Below, piece by piece: positions 59,570 through 64,000 of a stretch of 64,000 nt of DNA. Below the pieces are notes generated by a model. It was not told the origin of the DNA, ran no database searches, and saw only the letters and a program-made list of their open reading frames with translations. Position 1 is the stretch's first letter; the number at the start of each line of letters is the position of its first letter. This DNA is from Microbacterium oleivorans (GTDB lineage Bacteria > Actinomycetota > Actinomycetes > Actinomycetales > Microbacteriaceae): the NCBI RefSeq assembly GCF_023715745.1, contig NZ_JAMBOV010000004.1, forward strand, positions 265,983 to 329,982, written 5' to 3'. The position numbers and the translations under genes are program-made.

Positions 59570-60539
59570 AGGTCAGCTCCTTCTTGCTACCGAGGATGCC
59601 CTGCGGTCGGAAGATGACCAGCAGCATGAGGGCGACACCCACCAGGACGAACACGAGCATCTGGCTCTGCTCCGCTGTGAGGAACGGCAGCCAGCCGATG
59701 TTCACGAGCGCCGGCAGGAGGTTGGAGAGGAACGCGCGCACGACCCAGAACAGCACGGCGCCAAGTACCGGTCCGAAGATCGTCGCGGCCCCGCCGAGCA
59801 GAAGCGCCGTCCACACGTAGAACGTCTGGGAGGTGACGTAGACGTTGGGATTCACGTTCGTTCCGAGGGCCGTGACGATCCCGCCGGCGGCGATGATCAC
59901 GCCACCCACGATGAGCGCCTGCATCTTGAAGGCGAAGACGTTCTTGCCCAGGGACCGCACGGCGTCCTCGTCTTCACGGATGCCCCGGATGACGCGGCCC
60001 CAGGGGCTCCGCATGAGCAACCAGACGAAGGTGACGACGATCGCGATCGTGATGATCCCGACGATGATCACCCACCACTGGTCGGACTGGTACGTCCACG
60101 GGCCGAATCCGAAACGTCCCGCCGGGAGAGGGTTCGTGGACCGGAAGCTCGCCTGGAAGCCGACGAGGCCGTCGGCGGAGCCGGTGGTCTCGCGGAAGCT
60201 GGAGGTCAGGAACAACAGGCGCACGACCTCGGCGGCCGCGATCGTGACGATGGCGAGGTAATCGCCGCGCAACCGAAGCGTCGGGATGCCCATGACGATC
60301 GAGAACAGCACCGCGCCGACGAGGCCGACGAGGGCGGCGACCGGCCAGGGGAGCCCGAACGTCAGCGTCGAGATCGCGAAACCGTAGGCGCCGATGGCCA
60401 TGAAGCCGGCGACGCCCATGTTGAGCAGGCCCGCGAAGCCGAAGTGGACCGAGAGACCGATGGCCGCCAGCACGAAGCCCAGCGTGACCGGCGACAGGAT
60501 CTGAGCCGCCGTGTTGTTGAGGATTTGCAGGAAGTCCAT
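59559..60539 (-). CDS. livM: Branched-chain amino-acid-type ABC permease LivM
   Basis: 326 residues, about nine helices. HFGFAGLLNMGVAGFMAIGAY near 31-51 and TLRLRGDYLAIVTIAAAEVV near 87-106 are LivM signatures; RGIREDEDAVRSLGKNVFAFK is the coupling loop. RPQGILGSKKELTF ends the chain. ATG 60539 lies 6 bp after livH. Confidence 0.94.
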   Translation of the reverse strand: MDFLQILNNTAAQILSPVTLGFVLAAIGLSVHFGFAGLLNMGVAGFMAIGAYGFAISTLTFGLPWPVAALVGLVGAVLFSIVMGIPTLRLRGDYLAIVTIAAAEVVRLLFLTSSFRETTGSADGLVGFQASFRSTNPLPAGRFGFGPWTYQSDQWWVIIVGIITIAIVVTFVWLLMRSPWGRVIRGIREDEDAVRSLGKNVFAFKMQALIVGGVIIAAGGIVTALGTNVNPNVYVTSQTFYVWTALLLGGAATIFGPVLGAVLFWVVRAFLSNLLPALVNIGWLPFLTAEQSQMLVFVLVGVALMLLVIFRPQGILGSKKELTFVR

Positions 60540-60545
60540 GAGCCG

Positions 60546-61865
60546 TTATCCGATTCGCTCTCGGCGTCCGAGGAGACCCTGCGGACGGAACAGGAGGATG
60601 ACGATCAGCACGACGAGCGCGCCGACGTACTTCAGGTCGGAGGGGATCCAGAGCGTCGACACCTCGACGAGCAGGCCCACGATGATCGAGCCGAGGAGGG
60701 CGCCGAACGCCGTTCCCAGACCGCCGAGCGTGATCGCGGCGAAGACGAGGAGCAGGATGCTGGTGCCCATGTCCCACTTGATGCCCGGCCGGAAGTAGGC
60801 CCAGAGCACGCCCGAGAGCCCGGCGAGGGCGGCGGCCATGACCCACACGATCCGGACGACGGCGTCGACATCGATCCCGCTCGCCGCGGCCAGCGACGGG
60901 TTGTCGGACACCGCTCGCGTGGCGCGCCCGATCCGGGTCCGCATGAGCCAGAACGCGAAGGCGACGATGACCACGATCGACACCCCCATGCTGATGACGT
61001 CGGTGAGCGACAGGCTGATGGGGCCGAGGCCCGGGATGTTGGCGGTCGCTCGCCCGGGCAGGTTCACGGTGCCGCCGCCGACGAACATCTGGAAGACGTA
61101 TCGGAGGGCGAGCGAGAGGCCGATGGAGACGATCATGAGCTGCACGGTGCCGATGCCCTTGCGGCGGAGGGGTCTCCAGAGTCCGGCATCCATCCCGTAT
61201 CCGAAGAACGCGGAGACGATGACCGCCAACGGGATCGCGATCCAGATCGGCACGTTCACGGCCACGGAGAAGAAGAGGGCTGCGAGAGCGCCGAAGGTGA
61301 CCATCTCGCCGTGCGCGAAGTTCGACAGTCCGGTCGTGCCGAACACGAGCGACGCTCCGATCGCGGCCAGTGCGAGCATCAGACCGAAGTTCAGGCCGTT
61401 CACCGCTCGGGACAGGAACTGGTCGAAGAACGAGGTCGTCGTCCGCTCCGCGGCCCCGAGGGTGAAGTTTCGGGTGATCGTGCTGGTCGGCCCGAATTCC
61501 ACTTCCTGTGTGAAGTTGAACCCCTCGGGCGCGGTGACACCCTCGGGAAGCGAATCCTCGACGAGCTCGACGGTGTAGGGGACGTCCTTGGTGGGAACCG
61601 GAACGCGCCACGAGCCGTTGGCGGCGGTTTCCGTCTCGCCGCTGTACTCACCGCCGGAGACGACCACTGTGGCGCCTTCCACGGGTTCACCGGCGACGCG
61701 CACGTTGCCCTGGACGGCGAACGGGAAGTCCTCGGGGTTCTGAGTGTCGGCTGCCGCGGGGTTCGCGAGGCCGAACAGCAGAGCGCCGGAGAAGACTCCG
61801 GCGATAAGGGCTACGAGTGCGCGTCGCCATCGATTGCGGGCGCGCACAGAGCGGGTGGTCGTCAC
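60546..61865 (-). CDS. livH: Branched-chain amino-acid-type ABC permease LivH with exported N-terminal domain
   Basis: 439 residues, about 150 more than usual LivH. Residues 1-40 form a signal peptide/anchor (RRALVALIAGVFSGALLFGL, then ANPAAAD). Residues 45-130 look like a carboxypeptidase-regulatory/Ig-like beta domain (VQGNVRVAGEPVEGATVVVSG, GSWRVPVPTKDVPYTVEL). The permease begins near 150: NGLNFGLMLALAAIGASLVF, GLSNFAHGEMVTFGALAA, and the loop ATRAVSDNPSLAAASGIDVD. GTG 61865 is preferred over 61871 because AGGAGG then lies five bases upstream. First gene of the operon. Confidence 0.88.
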   Translation of the reverse strand: MTTTRSVRARNRWRRALVALIAGVFSGALLFGLANPAAADTQNPEDFPFAVQGNVRVAGEPVEGATVVVSGGEYSGETETAANGSWRVPVPTKDVPYTVELVEDSLPEGVTAPEGFNFTQEVEFGPTSTITRNFTLGAAERTTTSFFDQFLSRAVNGLNFGLMLALAAIGASLVFGTTGLSNFAHGEMVTFGALAALFFSVAVNVPIWIAIPLAVIVSAFFGYGMDAGLWRPLRRKGIGTVQLMIVSIGLSLALRYVFQMFVGGGTVNLPGRATANIPGLGPISLSLTDVISMGVSIVVIVAFAFWLMRTRIGRATRAVSDNPSLAAASGIDVDAVVRIVWVMAAALAGLSGVLWAYFRPGIKWDMGTSILLLVFAAITLGGLGTAFGALLGSIIVGLLVEVSTLWIPSDLKYVGALVVLIVILLFRPQGLLGRRERIG

Positions 61866-62033
61866 CGACACCTCCTGGTTGAAGCATGGTCAGCGCGCAG
61901 AGGTACGGGTGCCCCCGGCGCCACACGACCGTATCCAGCGATTGTTGCCGCTGTGTTTCCCTGCCGCAACCATCGACACTCCGCCTTCTGGCCGGATCTC
62001 GCCCCCCGGGAATGAATGGAGCGTCGCGCGCCT

Positions 62034-63572
<1,539 letters not shown>

Positions 63573-63837
63573 GAGGGTATGCGGCCTCGACACGCCCGGG
63601 ATGCGGGGCTGATTTGCCGAGTCTCCGAACGCCGCGTAACTTATTACTTGTTCGCCCCACAGGGAAGAGCGAGAGGCTGAGAAGCCCGCCGCCCCCTCAA
63701 GCTGGCGAACCACCCCCTCCAAGAAGAAACAGTCGCTCTGCGGTTGGGTCTGACCCCTGGTCTAGGACGGGACATCGGGACGCACCCACGGTCGTCACTC
63801 GCAGCCATGATCTTCCGAGATCATCGGCGTGTCGGGT
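63573..63837. other. Non-coding stretch with no recognised element
   Basis: 265 bp between guaB and the promoter at 63838. No gene, tRNA or strong terminator seen; somewhat less GC-rich around 63640-63740. It may hold upstream activating sequence for the rRNA promoter. Confidence 0.5.
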
Positions 63838-63867
63838 TTGACGGTTTCGCGGGTGTCATCCTAAGCT
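63838..63867 (+). promoter_or_regulatory. Probable rRNA-operon promoter
   Basis: TTGACG-N18-TAAGCT. It is the best sigma70-like promoter in the window and is placed just before the leader described next. Confidence 0.65.
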
Positions 63868-64000
63868 AGAGAAGTTGCCTCACTACGAAGCCCTTGCGGG
63901 GGTGGTGTGGGAGCATCCGATCCTTGAGAACTCAACAGCGTGCACTTGTCAAATGCCAAATAACCTCGATCTCGGCTTCGGCTGAGGTGAGATTCCTTTG
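63868..64000 (+). ncRNA. Probable 16S rRNA leader (partial)
   Basis: Transcribed region without an ORF. TTGAGAACTCAA (63924-63935) followed by CAGCGTGCA is the antiterminator-like motif typical of actinobacterial rRNA leaders. A stem around a TTCG loop (about 63964-63988) resembles the 16S processing stalk. The 16S gene itself is not in the window, so the call rests on these motifs. Confidence 0.6.

Noticed and set aside
59187..62015. 942-codon plus-strand open frame opposite livG, livM and livH
   Set aside because: Runs of Asp, Glu, Arg, His and Gly without any domain; it is the antisense shadow of three clear ABC transporter genes in GC-rich DNA.

Overview
The window is high-GC actinobacterial DNA. 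It is most likely from Microbacterium or a close Microbacteriaceae relative, an inference from gene order and style: rplM-rpsI-glmM, acpS-alr-tsaE-tsaB-rimI-tsaD, CIRCE-controlled groES, guaB next to an apparent rRNA-operon leader, many GTG starts and 4-bp ATGA/GTGA overlaps, and frequent promoters placed directly against start codons. I saw no insertion sequence, CRISPR array, tRNA or replication origin.

1-12.0 kb: a Wzx/Wzy-type surface-polysaccharide locus, clearly more AT-rich than its surroundings. It holds a BY-kinase/chain-length regulator (cut by the window edge), five glycosyltransferases, a hexapeptide acyltransferase, a polymerase, a flippase and two polysaccharide pyruvyltransferases. 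12.1-14.5 kb returns to core genes (rplM, rpsI, glmM). 14.5-22.8 kb is an uptake module: a five-gene peptide-type ABC transporter, a divergent PadR regulator, an isochorismatase-fold hydrolase and an MFS exporter, with similar ACAGTA boxes in two promoter regions.

22.8-38 kb is mixed: two membrane acyltransferases, a GCS2-type ligase, CsbD, an unusual membrane protein with a degenerate kinase-like ATPase domain, a GMC oxidoreductase coupled to an alpha/beta-hydrolase fusion, an SDR, Ppx/GppA, a secreted GH5 glycanase, pantothenate kinase, VanZ and a CAP protein. 38.1-46.9 kb contains glmS and what looks like a second, synthase-dependent polysaccharide system: a secreted beta-helix lipoprotein, a processive GT2 synthase, a membrane-anchored beta-helix protein and a UDP-sugar dehydrogenase. 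Two proteins of this region share a cytosolic HTH-like C-terminal domain. This is the best candidate for an undescribed system.

46.9-55 kb: CPBP protease, low-molecular-weight tyrosine phosphatase (possible partner of the 5' BY-kinase), acpS, alr, the t6A genes, a THUMP-like methyltransferase, groES and rarD. 56-64 kb: a branched-chain-amino-acid-type ABC transporter (binding protein convergent with livHMGF; LivH carries an extra exported N-terminal domain), guaB, and a promoter/leader that probably precedes 16S rRNA just beyond the right edge.

At least thirteen start codons sit 6-7 nt after a TANNNT hexamer, which suggests widespread leaderless transcription and helps fix several starts.
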